DNA of 9,558 bases from Actinomycetes bacterium. GTDB lineage: Bacteria > Actinomycetota > Aquicultoria > CAJVYJ01 > JAUVQD01. Positions 1-6,811 of this stretch are shown one piece after another. The position numbers and the translations under genes are program-made. The stretch spans positions 1 to 9,558 of the forward strand of contig JAUVQD010000029.1 of NCBI GenBank assembly GCA_030598355.1, read 5' to 3'. The notes beneath the pieces are model-generated. The model made no database searches. It was given only the letters and a program-made list of their open reading frames with translations, and had not been told where the DNA came from. Each line of letters begins with the position of its first letter. Position 1 is the stretch's first letter.

Positions 1-341
1 ACGCCGTACTCAGTTTAACCTTGATTCGGATGTTGCCGGTGGCGATCTCCCTTATCGGCAAACATCTGCGCGGCGGTACTACTCTATTTCTGGGATGGTT
101 TGGCCCGAGAGGCCTGGCTTCCATCGTTCTCGGTTTGATCGTCGTTGAAGAGATTCCGCAGATTCCGGGTTTAGAGCAGATCCAACTTATCGTAATCACA
201 ACAGTTCTGTTAAGTGTATTCGCTCACGGCGCCAGCGCCAATCCCCTTATCGCCGCTTACGGTCAGCATACCAAAACAATGAGCAATGAAGCGCGCGAGA
301 AAGAAAAAGCAGCCGAGTTGCCGACGCGCGCGAAGGATTAG
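1..341 (+). CDS. CPA1-type Na+/H+ antiporter, C-terminal part
   Basis: The frame is open from the window edge (first whole codon at base 3) to a TAG at 339-341, so only about the last 112 residues are present. Two hydrophobic segments are visible. The stretch FLGWFGPRGLASIV, followed by a helix ending LLSVFAHGASANPL, is the hallmark C-terminal membrane region of CPA1 (NhaP-like) cation:proton antiporters, which exchange Na+ or K+ for H+ across the cytoplasmic membrane. After it comes a short charged cytoplasmic tail rich in K, E and A. The TTG or ATG codons near base 21-30 are internal and not the start, because the frame continues upstream without a stop. The family call is firm. Ion specificity cannot be judged without the transport core, which lies outside the window. 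Confidence 0.88.
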   Translation, partial: AVLSLTLIRMLPVAISLIGKHLRGGTTLFLGWFGPRGLASIVLGLIVVEEIPQIPGLEQIQLIVITTVLLSVFAHGASANPLIAAYGQHTKTMSNEAREKEKAAELPTRAKD

Positions 342-355
342 GGGTTTGCCCGCAG

Positions 356-381
356 GTTTATTTTTAGCATATCGAGGATAT
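356..381 (+). promoter_or_regulatory. candidate sigma-B-type promoter of the PLDc_N-like gene
   Basis: GTTTAT (356-361), 14 bases, then GGATAT (376-381). Each box matches the general-stress sigma-B consensus (GTTTAA, N12-15, GGGTAT) at five of six bases. Transcription would start near 388, leaving a leader of about 28 bases with the ribosome site. A small inverted repeat, ATATC-GAG-GATAT (369-381), overlaps the -10 box. Alone this is a weak call; it gains weight from the perfect copy at 8199-8222. Confidence 0.35.
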
Positions 382-415
382 CATTGTATTAACTATGGTT
401 AAGGAGGAATGAATT

Positions 416-658
416 ATGATTTATGGTTTGCCATATTGGAACTGGTTTCTCTTCTTTTTCGTCTATGTTCCGATCGTTATTCTCTGGGTCTCCGTTATCG
501 TCGATGTTTTCACACGACGTGATGTGAGCGGTTGGGGCAAGGTGGGCTGGCTGGCATTGGCTCTTGCTTTACCCCTCTTTGGCTCCCTGATCTATCTGGC
601 TATACGCCCATCCGCGGCGGAGGAAGTAGCTCACACGCAGGCTAGGCGCGCTGCCTAA
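416..658 (+). CDS. small membrane protein with PLDc_N-like domain
   Basis: An 80-residue integral membrane protein. Helix one spans about residues 9-30 and helix two about 42-63. They are separated by a short cytoplasmic loop with the VDVFTRRDVSGWGKVGW pattern, and a second tail follows after YLAIRPS. This layout (I-D-V-x-R-R...GW.K..W.......P..G...Y...R) is that of the phospholipase D/nuclease N-terminal family (PLDc_N), found as free-standing small proteins of unknown biochemical role in many Gram-positive and environmental bacteria. No nuclease domain follows. The ATG at 416 is set by a strong AAGGAGGA at 401-408. The gene stands alone, 74 bases after the antiporter stop, and has its own sigma-B-like promoter candidate. 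A stress-linked envelope role is inference from context only. Confidence 0.82.
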   Translation: MIYGLPYWNWFLFFFVYVPIVILWVSVIVDVFTRRDVSGWGKVGWLALALALPLFGSLIYLAIRPSAAEEVAHTQARRAA

Positions 659-710
659 AGAGAGAAACGATTCCACAAAATAAAGGCATTTTCAATAAAT
701 AACGTCATGT

Positions 711-734
711 CCCCTGAAGAGTCCCCTGAAGAGT
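711..734 (+). repeat. tandem 12-base duplication of a hairpin arm
   Basis: CCCCTGAAGAGT occurs twice without spacing (711-722 and 723-734). The second copy is part of the left arm of the hairpin at 723-761; the first is a spare arm that could pair with the same right arm, giving two competing folds. Confidence 0.85.
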
Positions 735-761
735 GCGGTTTGAACGAGCACTCTTCAGGGG
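723..761. terminator. 14-bp hairpin between converging genes
   Basis: A perfect 14-bp stem pairs CCCCTGAAGAGTGC (723-736) with GCACTCTTCAGGGG (748-761) around an 11-base loop. It lies between the stop of the PLDc_N-like gene (658, plus) and the stop of the PAS-ATPase gene (777, minus), where a two-way terminator is expected. Neither side carries a proper T-run (TGGGCAATAA on plus; the duplicated arm and then ACATGACG on minus), so it may block 3' decay or act with Rho instead of being a classic intrinsic terminator. The stem is certain; the function is inferred. Confidence 0.55.
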
Positions 762-776
762 TGGGCAATAAGTAAA

Positions 777-2432
777 TCACAAAACTTTCTCATTGGATTC
801 TGCTTGTTCGCAACCGCCGGTCTCAAGAACAAGCGTTGTGCCTTCCTTACCCGTGGCCAATAAAACACGATCGAATATTTCCAGAATCACGCTAAACCCC
901 ATACCAAGAGATTTCTTGGTTGAGAATCCTGAAACTAGTGTAGCTTTCGGCAAATTGCTGAAATCGATACCCGGACCCCTATCTGAGATTCTTATCTGAC
1001 AAGTTTTTTGAAGACGGTAAACTTGAACTTCGCATCCGTCAGCATGTTTAACACCGTTGGTTACGGCTTCACTTGAGGCCATGATGATCTCATCCAACTC
1101 TTCTTCGCTGATCCCGACCTTCCTCAAAACTTCTCTTAGGTGAGTTCGGGAACCTGACACTTTTTCGAATGAGGAAACAAAATAAGCGGGGCTGATAGGC
1201 TCCCCTACAGCACCGTCAATTTCTTCCGCGGTTAGGATCAAAAGTTTCTCTTGCGTAACAGCGCTAAAGACATCGGCATATGCTTTTCGTATGTCGCTGT
1301 CTTTTTTCCGAAGGGCCTCTTCTGTTCGTTTGTGTCTGGTTACATCTTGCACGGTCGAGTGTAAATGTATGGGTCGTCCCTTGCTATCAAAGACGATCTC
1401 TCCCTGGCCCCGAAAAGTTCGCTCGCTATTACCGGGCAGAACAACGCGGTACTCGATGTCATAAGGTTTTTTCTCGGCCAGCGTCTCATTGTGGATATTT
1501 TCAACATATTGCCGATCATCCGAATGAACAAATCTAAGCAGCCTATCATAGGCCAGTCCCTGTTTCTGAGGAGGTAGCCCAAAAAGTCGCCAGGCTTCAT
1601 CCGAACCAAAAACATGATTGTCGCTAAGATCCCAAACCATATTTCCCAAGTGAGCGATACGCTGCGCTTCGGCCAGGTTTTCTTGGCTTCTCTGTAGAGC
1701 TTTCTTCATGCGCTTGCGTCTGGTAACATCGAGCGCGACACCAATAACACCTGACACCATGCCTCGCCCATCAAATATCGGAGAGAAAGTGGCTTCAAGA
1801 GCTCCCCGGTCATCTTCGAAAGTTGACGAAACTATCTCGCCGGCCAGCGCCCGTCGGAAAGCACCTAGAACTTCGGGTTGGTCATGATATATGTCATAGA
1901 CCGATTTCCCTACATTTTCGCCCCATCTTTGTCCTAACATCTCCAAACCCTTGCCTTCTAATACTGTTATTATTCCGTCTTTGTCAGCGGCGAATAAAAT
2001 AATCGGTGCTCCTACGATGACTTTCCGAAGTCGTTCATTGCTTTCTTTGAGCTTTTCTCCCAACTTTTGCTCGGTGATGTCACGGGATATCCCGATCAGA
2101 CCGGAAATATTTCCGCCTTCATCTCTATAAGGCGCTTTTGTCGTTTGAAACATGCGCTCACTACCGAAGATATTTCGGGTCTCTTCGAAGCTTCTCGATG
2201 TGCCGGATTCCAAAATCTCCTTGTCGCTATTGATTATTCCGCGTGCTATTTTCCGGGGCAGCAAATCCTCATCCTTTTTTCCGACAGCTTTTTTCTTCGA
2301 TGTTTGAAGAAAGCGTGCCGCAGCCGGATTCACCAATGTATAACGACCATCGAGATCCTTCGCAAATACCATGTCATTTGTTTCTTCGGTGATGGCATCC
2401 AGCAGCGCCTGGGCCTTATTTGCAATACTCAT
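777..2432 (-). CDS. triple-PAS sensor with RsbW-like ATPase output
   Basis: A 551-residue protein with no signal peptide or membrane helix, so a cytoplasmic sensor. Three PAS/PAC units end at SRDITEQK (about 116-123), ALDVTRRK (about 233-240) and VQDVTRHK (about 361-368). The third is of the PAS_3 kind, opening with QRIAHLGNMVWD. Then comes a linker DVFSAVTQEKLLIL (387-400), which I associate with stand-alone RsbW-type ATPases, and a GHKL ATPase domain: N-box SSEAVTNGVKHA (E455, N459), G1 box DRGPGID (484-490) and G2 box LGMGF (509-513). There is no H-box histidine and no dimerisation helix pair, so it is probably not a classic histidine kinase. Known relatives act as anti-sigma factors or serine kinases on an anti-anti-sigma protein. 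ATG at 2432 follows AGGGG at very short spacing. It is divergent from the sulfatase gene. Ligand and partner are unknown. Confidence 0.82.
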   Translation of the reverse strand: MSIANKAQALLDAITEETNDMVFAKDLDGRYTLVNPAAARFLQTSKKKAVGKKDEDLLPRKIARGIINSDKEILESGTSRSFEETRNIFGSERMFQTTKAPYRDEGGNISGLIGISRDITEQKLGEKLKESNERLRKVIVGAPIILFAADKDGIITVLEGKGLEMLGQRWGENVGKSVYDIYHDQPEVLGAFRRALAGEIVSSTFEDDRGALEATFSPIFDGRGMVSGVIGVALDVTRRKRMKKALQRSQENLAEAQRIAHLGNMVWDLSDNHVFGSDEAWRLFGLPPQKQGLAYDRLLRFVHSDDRQYVENIHNETLAEKKPYDIEYRVVLPGNSERTFRGQGEIVFDSKGRPIHLHSTVQDVTRHKRTEEALRKKDSDIRKAYADVFSAVTQEKLLILTAEEIDGAVGEPISPAYFVSSFEKVSGSRTHLREVLRKVGISEEELDEIIMASSEAVTNGVKHADGCEVQVYRLQKTCQIRISDRGPGIDFSNLPKATLVSGFSTKKSLGMGFSVILEIFDRVLLATGKEGTTLVLETGGCEQAESNEKVL

Positions 2433-2474
2433 TTTCCCCTGCAGATGTTGATCGATCCCCTTTTATTACAAACC

Positions 2475-2503
2475 GGTATAGTGATATTCTTCCCGTTTGC
2501 CAA
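2475..2503 (-). promoter_or_regulatory. sigma-70-like promoter of the PAS-ATPase gene
   Basis: On the minus strand TTGGCA (2498-2503, five of six matches to TTGACA) and TATACC (2475-2480, four of six) are spaced by exactly 17 bases. Transcription would begin near 2468, giving a leader of about 35 bases before the ATG at 2432. Confidence 0.45.
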
Positions 2504-2516
2504 GAAAATATAGTAT

Positions 2517-2560
2517 CGATGTTCGAACCAGTCAGTTTAACGTGATCGTTGTCGACATCG
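2517..2560. repeat. imperfect inverted repeat in the divergent spacer
   Basis: CGATGTTCGA (2517-2526) is mirrored by TCGACATCG (2552-2560), the complement less one base, across a 25-base spacer. Two 8-base palindromes lie in or beside the arms: GTTCGAAC (2521-2528) and TGTCGACA (2550-2557). The position, between the PAS-ATPase promoter and the sulfatase gene, fits an operator for a dimeric regulator, but no regulator gene is adjacent. Confidence 0.3.
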
Positions 2561-2584
2561 AACCTAGATTCTAAGTTTTTCAAT

Positions 2585-2688
2585 GATCTCCTTTCAGGGG
2601 TCGCATAAAGGAGGTTTGGTTTCACTTCGGTGTGGAGATCAAAATAACCATGAAATTTAAAAAACAATTTTCCTTTTAAGGAAGGGGA
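2585..2688 (+). promoter_or_regulatory. possible structured leader of the sulfatase gene
   Basis: GATCTCC (2585-2591) can pair with GGAGATC (2634-2640), enclosing a ribosome-site-like AAAGGAGG (2607-2614). A ten-codon frame, ATG at 2650 to TAA at 2677-2679 (MKFKKQFSF), ends exactly where the sulfatase ribosome site AAGGAAGGGG (2679-2688) begins. GGAG at 2634-2637, in the right arm, is its only ribosome site, at a long distance of 12 bases. This could be a leader peptide or chance. I found no convincing promoter for the sulfatase here. Confidence 0.2.
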
Positions 2689-2694
2689 ACTAAG

Positions 2695-5040
2695 ATGACA
2701 CAAGATCCGCAGATTGGAAGAGAGATACTACCCATTCCCGATCGACCGGCTAAAGGAAAACCGGCGCTGGACGCGCGGGACGCTGAGTTTCCCGCAATTA
2801 AGCCGCTAAGGCCGCCAAAGGGGGCGCCAAATGTCGTTATCATGCTCTTGGATGACATGGGTTTCGGGTGCCCATCGGCGTTCGGCGGTCCGGTCGATAT
2901 GCCCACACTCGCGAGATTGGCAGATGGAGGCTTGAAATTCAATCGGTTTCATACGACCGCTCTATGTTCACCAACTCGCCAGGCACTAATGACCGGCAGA
3001 AATCACCATACTGCTGAAATGGGTTCGGTTGCTGAGGTAGCAACCAGCATCCCCGGTTACACAAGCGTGCGACCTAACTCGGTCGGCACTGTTGCCGAGA
3101 CGCTCCGATTGAACGGATATAATACCGGCGCATTCGGCAAAATGCATCAGACTCCTGTTTGGGAGGCCAGCACATCCGGTCCATTCGATCGCTGGCCCAC
3201 AGGAGAAGGATTTGAAAAATTCTATGGTTTTGTCGGCGGAGAGGCCAACCAGTGGAAACCAAGCCTTGTTGAAGGGACTACGCCCATCGAGACTCCGGAC
3301 AAGGAAGGATATCATCTTTCAGAAGACCTTGCCGATCAAGCAATTAGCTGGATGCAGCACCAACAAGCACTAACGCCGGACAAGCCCTTCTTTACTTATC
3401 TGTCTTTCGGCGCTACCCATGCTCCGCATCATGTGGCAAAAGAGTGGATAGAGAAATATCGCGGTCGCTTCGATCAGGGCTGGGACAAAGTGCGCGAGGA
3501 GACACTCGAGCGCCAGAAAAAACTGGGGATAGTCCCGCAGGAAACCGAGCTGAGCGCTCGCCATGAAGAGATTCAAGCTTGGGCTGATCTAACAGATGAT
3601 GAGCACAAAGCCTATGCTCGCCTCATGGAGGTCTATGCCGGCTTTGCCGAGCATACCGATCACCAGGTAGGCCGTTTCATTGATGCCTTACAAGAGCTAG
3701 GCATATTGGATAATACCCTAGTCTTCTACATCGCCGGAGACAATGGCGCCTCGGCGGAGGGTGGCCTTAACGGTACAGCCAACGAGCTTAAAGCCCTCAA
3801 CGGAATCCCCGACACAGTCGAAGCGACTCTGAAAGCTTTGGATGATTTGGGCAGTGCGAAAACATATAATCACTACCCGGCAGGCTGGGCTCATGCCATG
3901 GACACGCCCTATCAGTGGACAAAACAGGTTGCTTCCCACTGGGGAGGAACCCGCAACGGAATGGTCGCCCACTGGCCAAAAGGATTCAAGGCCAAAGGAG
4001 AGATCCGCCAGCAGTTTCATCATGTGATCGATGTCGTGCCGACAATCCTTGAGGCGGCCGGGCTTCCGGAACCATATATGGTCAACGGTGTCGCTCAAAA
4101 ACCGATCGAAGGCACTTCGATGGCTTATGCCTTCGACGACGCAAACGCCGCTGACCGCCGCACTACTCAGTACTTTGAGATGTTTGGAAATCGAGGCATC
4201 TATCATGATGGTTGGACCGCGGTTACGAAGCATAGGACTCCTTGGGAGATCGGAAAGATTCAATCTTTTAAAGAAGATGACTGGGAGTTATATGACACTA
4301 CTTCTGATTGGGCTCAAGCTGAAAACCTGGCTGACAAACATCCCGAAAAGCTGCGTGAACTTTATGAACTATTTATGGTTGAGGCGGCCAAATATAACGT
4401 GTTTCCTATGGACGATAGAACATTCGAGCGCTTCAATGCCGAAATAGCGGGCCGGCCAGACCTTATGGGCGGGCGAACATCGCTGACGCTTCGCCCCGGC
4501 ATGATACATCTGATGGAAAACACGGTTCTCAATGTTAAGAACAAATCTCACACAATAACGGCTAGTTTGGATGTTCCCGAGGAAGGGGGCGAAGGAGTAG
4601 TCATCGCCCAGGGAGGCCGGTTTGCGGGCTGGAGCCTCTATGTTAAAGACGGCAGGCTAACCTACTGTCATAACTGGTTCAACAGAGAGCGCTTCTATGT
4701 AAAAGCAGCCGAGCTTCTATCTCCCGGCCCTGTAACCGTAAAGTTTAGCTTCGCCTATGACGGAGGCAAGCCGGGTGCTGGTGGTACCGGTACTCTCTTT
4801 GCCAGCAATAAGGAGATAGCCAGCTCACGAATCGAGCGCACGGTGCCCTTGATATACGACGCCAATGACGGCATGGAGATCGGGATGGACTTAGGAGCGC
4901 AGGTGACCGATGACTATCCCGAAGGGAGCTCACGATTTAATGGCACGATTGATTGGGTTCGCATTGATCTGGGCGCCGACGATCAAAGCCCTAAAGTGAG
5001 TGACGAGCAACAGTACCACATGCGGATGGGGAAACAATAG
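2695..5040 (+). CDS. type I sulfatase (arylsulfatase family), cytoplasmic
   Basis: A 781-residue alkaline-phosphatase-fold sulfatase that hydrolyses sulfate esters, releasing inorganic sulfate. The core runs from PNVVIMLLDDMGFG (metal ligands D53, D54) through CSPTRQALMTGR, where C91 (with P93, R95) is the cysteine converted to formylglycine. It then has GKMH (K149, H151), FGATHAPHH (H242) and AGDNGASAEGG (D349, N350), and WTKQVASHWGGTR with K410. All catalytic positions known from Pseudomonas AtsA have a counterpart. A C-terminal region of about 200 residues (580-781) is rich in beta strands and looks like a sandwich domain. Length suits the long (about 780 residue) subfamily. No signal peptide is seen, so it should act in the cytoplasm. 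ATG 2695 has AAGGAAGGGG seven bases upstream. No formylglycine-generating enzyme gene is in the window. Substrate is unknown. Confidence 0.93.
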   Translation: MTQDPQIGREILPIPDRPAKGKPALDARDAEFPAIKPLRPPKGAPNVVIMLLDDMGFGCPSAFGGPVDMPTLARLADGGLKFNRFHTTALCSPTRQALMTGRNHHTAEMGSVAEVATSIPGYTSVRPNSVGTVAETLRLNGYNTGAFGKMHQTPVWEASTSGPFDRWPTGEGFEKFYGFVGGEANQWKPSLVEGTTPIETPDKEGYHLSEDLADQAISWMQHQQALTPDKPFFTYLSFGATHAPHHVAKEWIEKYRGRFDQGWDKVREETLERQKKLGIVPQETELSARHEEIQAWADLTDDEHKAYARLMEVYAGFAEHTDHQVGRFIDALQELGILDNTLVFYIAGDNGASAEGGLNGTANELKALNGIPDTVEATLKALDDLGSAKTYNHYPAGWAHAMDTPYQWTKQVASHWGGTRNGMVAHWPKGFKAKGEIRQQFHHVIDVVPTILEAAGLPEPYMVNGVAQKPIEGTSMAYAFDDANAADRRTTQYFEMFGNRGIYHDGWTAVTKHRTPWEIGKIQSFKEDDWELYDTTSDWAQAENLADKHPEKLRELYELFMVEAAKYNVFPMDDRTFERFNAEIAGRPDLMGGRTSLTLRPGMIHLMENTVLNVKNKSHTITASLDVPEEGGEGVVIAQGGRFAGWSLYVKDGRLTYCHNWFNRERFYVKAAELLSPGPVTVKFSFAYDGGKPGAGGTGTLFASNKEIASSRIERTVPLIYDANDGMEIGMDLGAQVTDDYPEGSSRFNGTIDWVRIDLGADDQSPKVSDEQQYHMRMGKQ

Positions 5041-5052
5041 CTATCTGTTTTT
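5033..5052 (+). terminator. weak hairpin at the sulfatase 3' end
   Basis: AACAATAG and CTAT-C-TGTT (5033-5049) form a short, AT-rich imperfect hairpin over the stop codon, and the right end runs into a T-tract. It lies in the 11-base gap before the converging efflux gene stop. It is weak as a terminator, and the two transcripts may overlap. Confidence 0.22.
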
Positions 5053-6659
5053 CAAATCGACTTTGGTTTGATGTTTTTCATGGGTTGGTTAGGCAAGCCC
5101 CGGGAGAAGAAGAGCGAAAGCAGTGCGAAGATAGCGATGAAGAACAAGCTTTCTTTTAGTGCCTCCAATTGGGCGCTTTCATAGGCGTGTTCGGCTTTTT
5201 GTGCTTGGGACTTCGAGCGACCCTGCGAAATCATATAATCGTAAACTTGTTTCCCGCTCACGATTTCCACACCTGCCTGAGTTTCTTTTTCTATCTGCGA
5301 CTTGACCGGCTCTGGAATACTCGGGGCCGCTCGGACCTGGTCCATGACCCCCGTTGTCAGAGAAGCGATAAGTACCGAGCCTATCAAGGCGACCCCGATT
5401 GATTGGCCGAAATTCTGCGACGTCCCCTGAGCGCCACCTACTTCACTCGATGATTTTTCTTCGACGGCGGACATGTTGACATTGCCAATTTGTGAGGCCA
5501 TCAAGCCGATGCCTGTTCCGAAAAGAGACATCCCAAAGCCAAAGGTCAAGCCTGTAAGCTCTGGTTTGATGGCGGCAACTAGGATCAGCGCCGCGATAAA
5601 GATCAGCGCCTTCCCAGCCATGATAATGATTTTTGGTGAGAATCTAGTTATGAGTTTTACCCCGAGAAAGGATGCGAAGATTATGAAAAAGGAGAGTGGA
5701 AGTATCTTGATGCCGGTCTCAAAGGCGTTAAAGCCGAGCGACATTTGCAGGTAGATAGGAATGATGAAAAAGAGCGCCGCAGCGAGGAAATACTGGATCA
5801 ACTGGTTCATGAGCCCCGATCGCAGTTGAGGTATTTTGAGGAGCGAGACGCTAAATAGCTGGCGCCCCGATTCTTCGAGCATTTTCTGGCGGCGGTAGAA
5901 AAGATGGAGCACGCCGAAGCCGGCTAGAATCAAGTAGATGACCAACGAAAAACCGAGCGGAGTAATGGGTTCGTTGTTTATCGTCGGTGCCGACAATGGT
6001 TTTATCCAGCCCCAAGTCTTGCTTTGGAGCACTCCGAAAGTAAGAAGGAACATGCCTGTGGCGGAGTAAAGGACGCTGAGTTTGTCCAGTTTTTCACGTG
6101 ACCTCTCGCCGCTGTCTTTAATGATTCCAAAAAACAGCAAGACCAGGGCCATTATCACGGACTCACTTAGGAATACGTATCTCCAAGAAGCGTATGTAGT
6201 CACAAAACCGCCGATTAAAGGGCCGGCGGCCGCCGCGGCGCCCGAAATTCCGCCAATAATGCTGTAGGCGACCACTCGGTCTTTATCCTTATAATTCACG
6301 GCTGCCAGGGCCAATATGGCCGGGATTACTAAAATCGCTCCTAAGCCTTCAATTAGAGACCAGCCGATTAGTAATTGTGCGAGGTTTTGGCTGATCCCAG
6401 TTATAAACGACCCGATTCCATAGACCACCACGCCGACGGCCAGTACTTTTCGCCGGCCAAAGCTGTCGCCGAGCTTTGCACCCATCAACATAAAGGCGGC
6501 CATCGTCAGGGTATAAAAAGCTATTGCTGCTTGAATCCCCGCTACGCTAGTGTCGAGATCGGCCACGATCTGAGAGATAGAAACGTTCATGACTGTGCTG
6601 TCCAATACCATCACGAATTGGATCAAAGCTAAAAGAATGACGATCTTCCATTTTGCCAT
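5052..6659 (-). CDS. MFS drug/proton antiporter, DHA2 (14-helix) type
   Basis: A 535-residue polytopic membrane protein of the EmrB/QacA kind, expected to expel drugs or other amphipathic compounds in exchange for protons. Helix one carries the family motif VLDSTVMNVSI (D20). Motif A is GAKLGDSFGRRK (60-71), and motif C lies in helix five around GPLIGG (146-151), which marks antiporters. SWRYVF follows at 158-163. The motif B region reads LLIGWSLIEGLGA, where the usual LxxRxxQG has serine and glutamate in place of arginine and glutamine; I recall a subfamily of environmental MFS proteins with this form. Length fits 14 helices. ATG at 6659 has GAGGA eight bases upstream. It converges on the sulfatase and is divergent from the NmrA-like gene. 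No adjacent TetR or MarR repressor is present. Substrate cannot be inferred. Confidence 0.9.
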   Translation of the reverse strand: MAKWKIVILLALIQFVMVLDSTVMNVSISQIVADLDTSVAGIQAAIAFYTLTMAAFMLMGAKLGDSFGRRKVLAVGVVVYGIGSFITGISQNLAQLLIGWSLIEGLGAILVIPAILALAAVNYKDKDRVVAYSIIGGISGAAAAAGPLIGGFVTTYASWRYVFLSESVIMALVLLFFGIIKDSGERSREKLDKLSVLYSATGMFLLTFGVLQSKTWGWIKPLSAPTINNEPITPLGFSLVIYLILAGFGVLHLFYRRQKMLEESGRQLFSVSLLKIPQLRSGLMNQLIQYFLAAALFFIIPIYLQMSLGFNAFETGIKILPLSFFIIFASFLGVKLITRFSPKIIIMAGKALIFIAALILVAAIKPELTGLTFGFGMSLFGTGIGLMASQIGNVNMSAVEEKSSSEVGGAQGTSQNFGQSIGVALIGSVLIASLTTGVMDQVRAAPSIPEPVKSQIEKETQAGVEIVSGKQVYDYMISQGRSKSQAQKAEHAYESAQLEALKESLFFIAIFALLSLFFSRGLPNQPMKNIKPKSI

Positions 6660-6678
6660 CTATTTTTCCTCAACTCGG

Positions 6679-6693
6679 TATCCCCAGGGGATA
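6679..6693. repeat. 15-base palindrome before the efflux gene
   Basis: TATCCCC-A-GGGGATA is a perfect 7+7 palindrome with a one-base centre, 20 bases upstream of the efflux gene ATG. It overlaps the proposed -10 box of that gene, so it could be a repressor site. Confidence 0.4.
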
Positions 6694-6704
6694 TTCCCTT
6701 AAAG
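6680..6704 (-). promoter_or_regulatory. weak sigma-B-like promoter of the efflux gene
   Basis: On the minus strand CTTTAA (6699-6704) and GGGGAT (6680-6685) are spaced by 13 bases, and each box has one mismatch to the sigma-B consensus. The implied leader is only about 13 bases, beginning just before the ribosome site, which is tight. The -10 box is part of the palindrome at 6679-6693, so the resemblance may be incidental. Confidence 0.22.
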
Positions 6705-6745
6705 CGCGACTTCGACTCATGACTGTTTCGGACACAGATCAAGAA

Positions 6746-6774
6746 TTCACATTGTGATTCGAAACCACTATGAT
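6746..6774 (+). promoter_or_regulatory. sigma-70-like promoter of the NmrA-like gene
   Basis: TTCACA (6746-6751) and TATGAT (6769-6774), each five of six matches, are spaced by exactly 17 bases. Transcription would start near 6781, about 31 bases before the ATG at 6812. An ATG at 6770 lies inside the -10 box, so it cannot be the start of this transcript. Confidence 0.55.
6747..6757. repeat. small palindrome overlapping the -35 box
   Basis: TCAC-ATT-GTGA is a 4+4 inverted repeat covering most of the -35 element of the NmrA-like gene. It is a possible operator half-site pair, but short enough to be chance. Confidence 0.22.
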
Positions 6775-6811
6775 TATTTTCCTCTGCAAAATCGAAGATA
6801 GGGGCAGCAAA

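Noticed and set aside
2067..2513. A 148-residue plus-strand frame over the PAS-ATPase gene
   Set aside because: Shadow of the PAS1 coding region in the other strand, with cysteine- and phenylalanine-rich low-sense text.
2575..2603. Sigma-B-like promoter GTTTTT...GGGTCG before the sulfatase
   Set aside because: The spacing of 17 is too long for the type and both boxes are poor.
3718..4263. A 181-residue open frame on the minus strand inside the sulfatase gene
   Set aside because: It is antisense to a continuous, motif-rich sulfatase frame, and its product resembles no protein and has no ribosome site.
6770..6811. Upstream ATG at 6770 as start of the NmrA-like gene
   Set aside because: It has no ribosome site and falls inside the proposed -10 box, and the 14 extra residues precede the normal family start.
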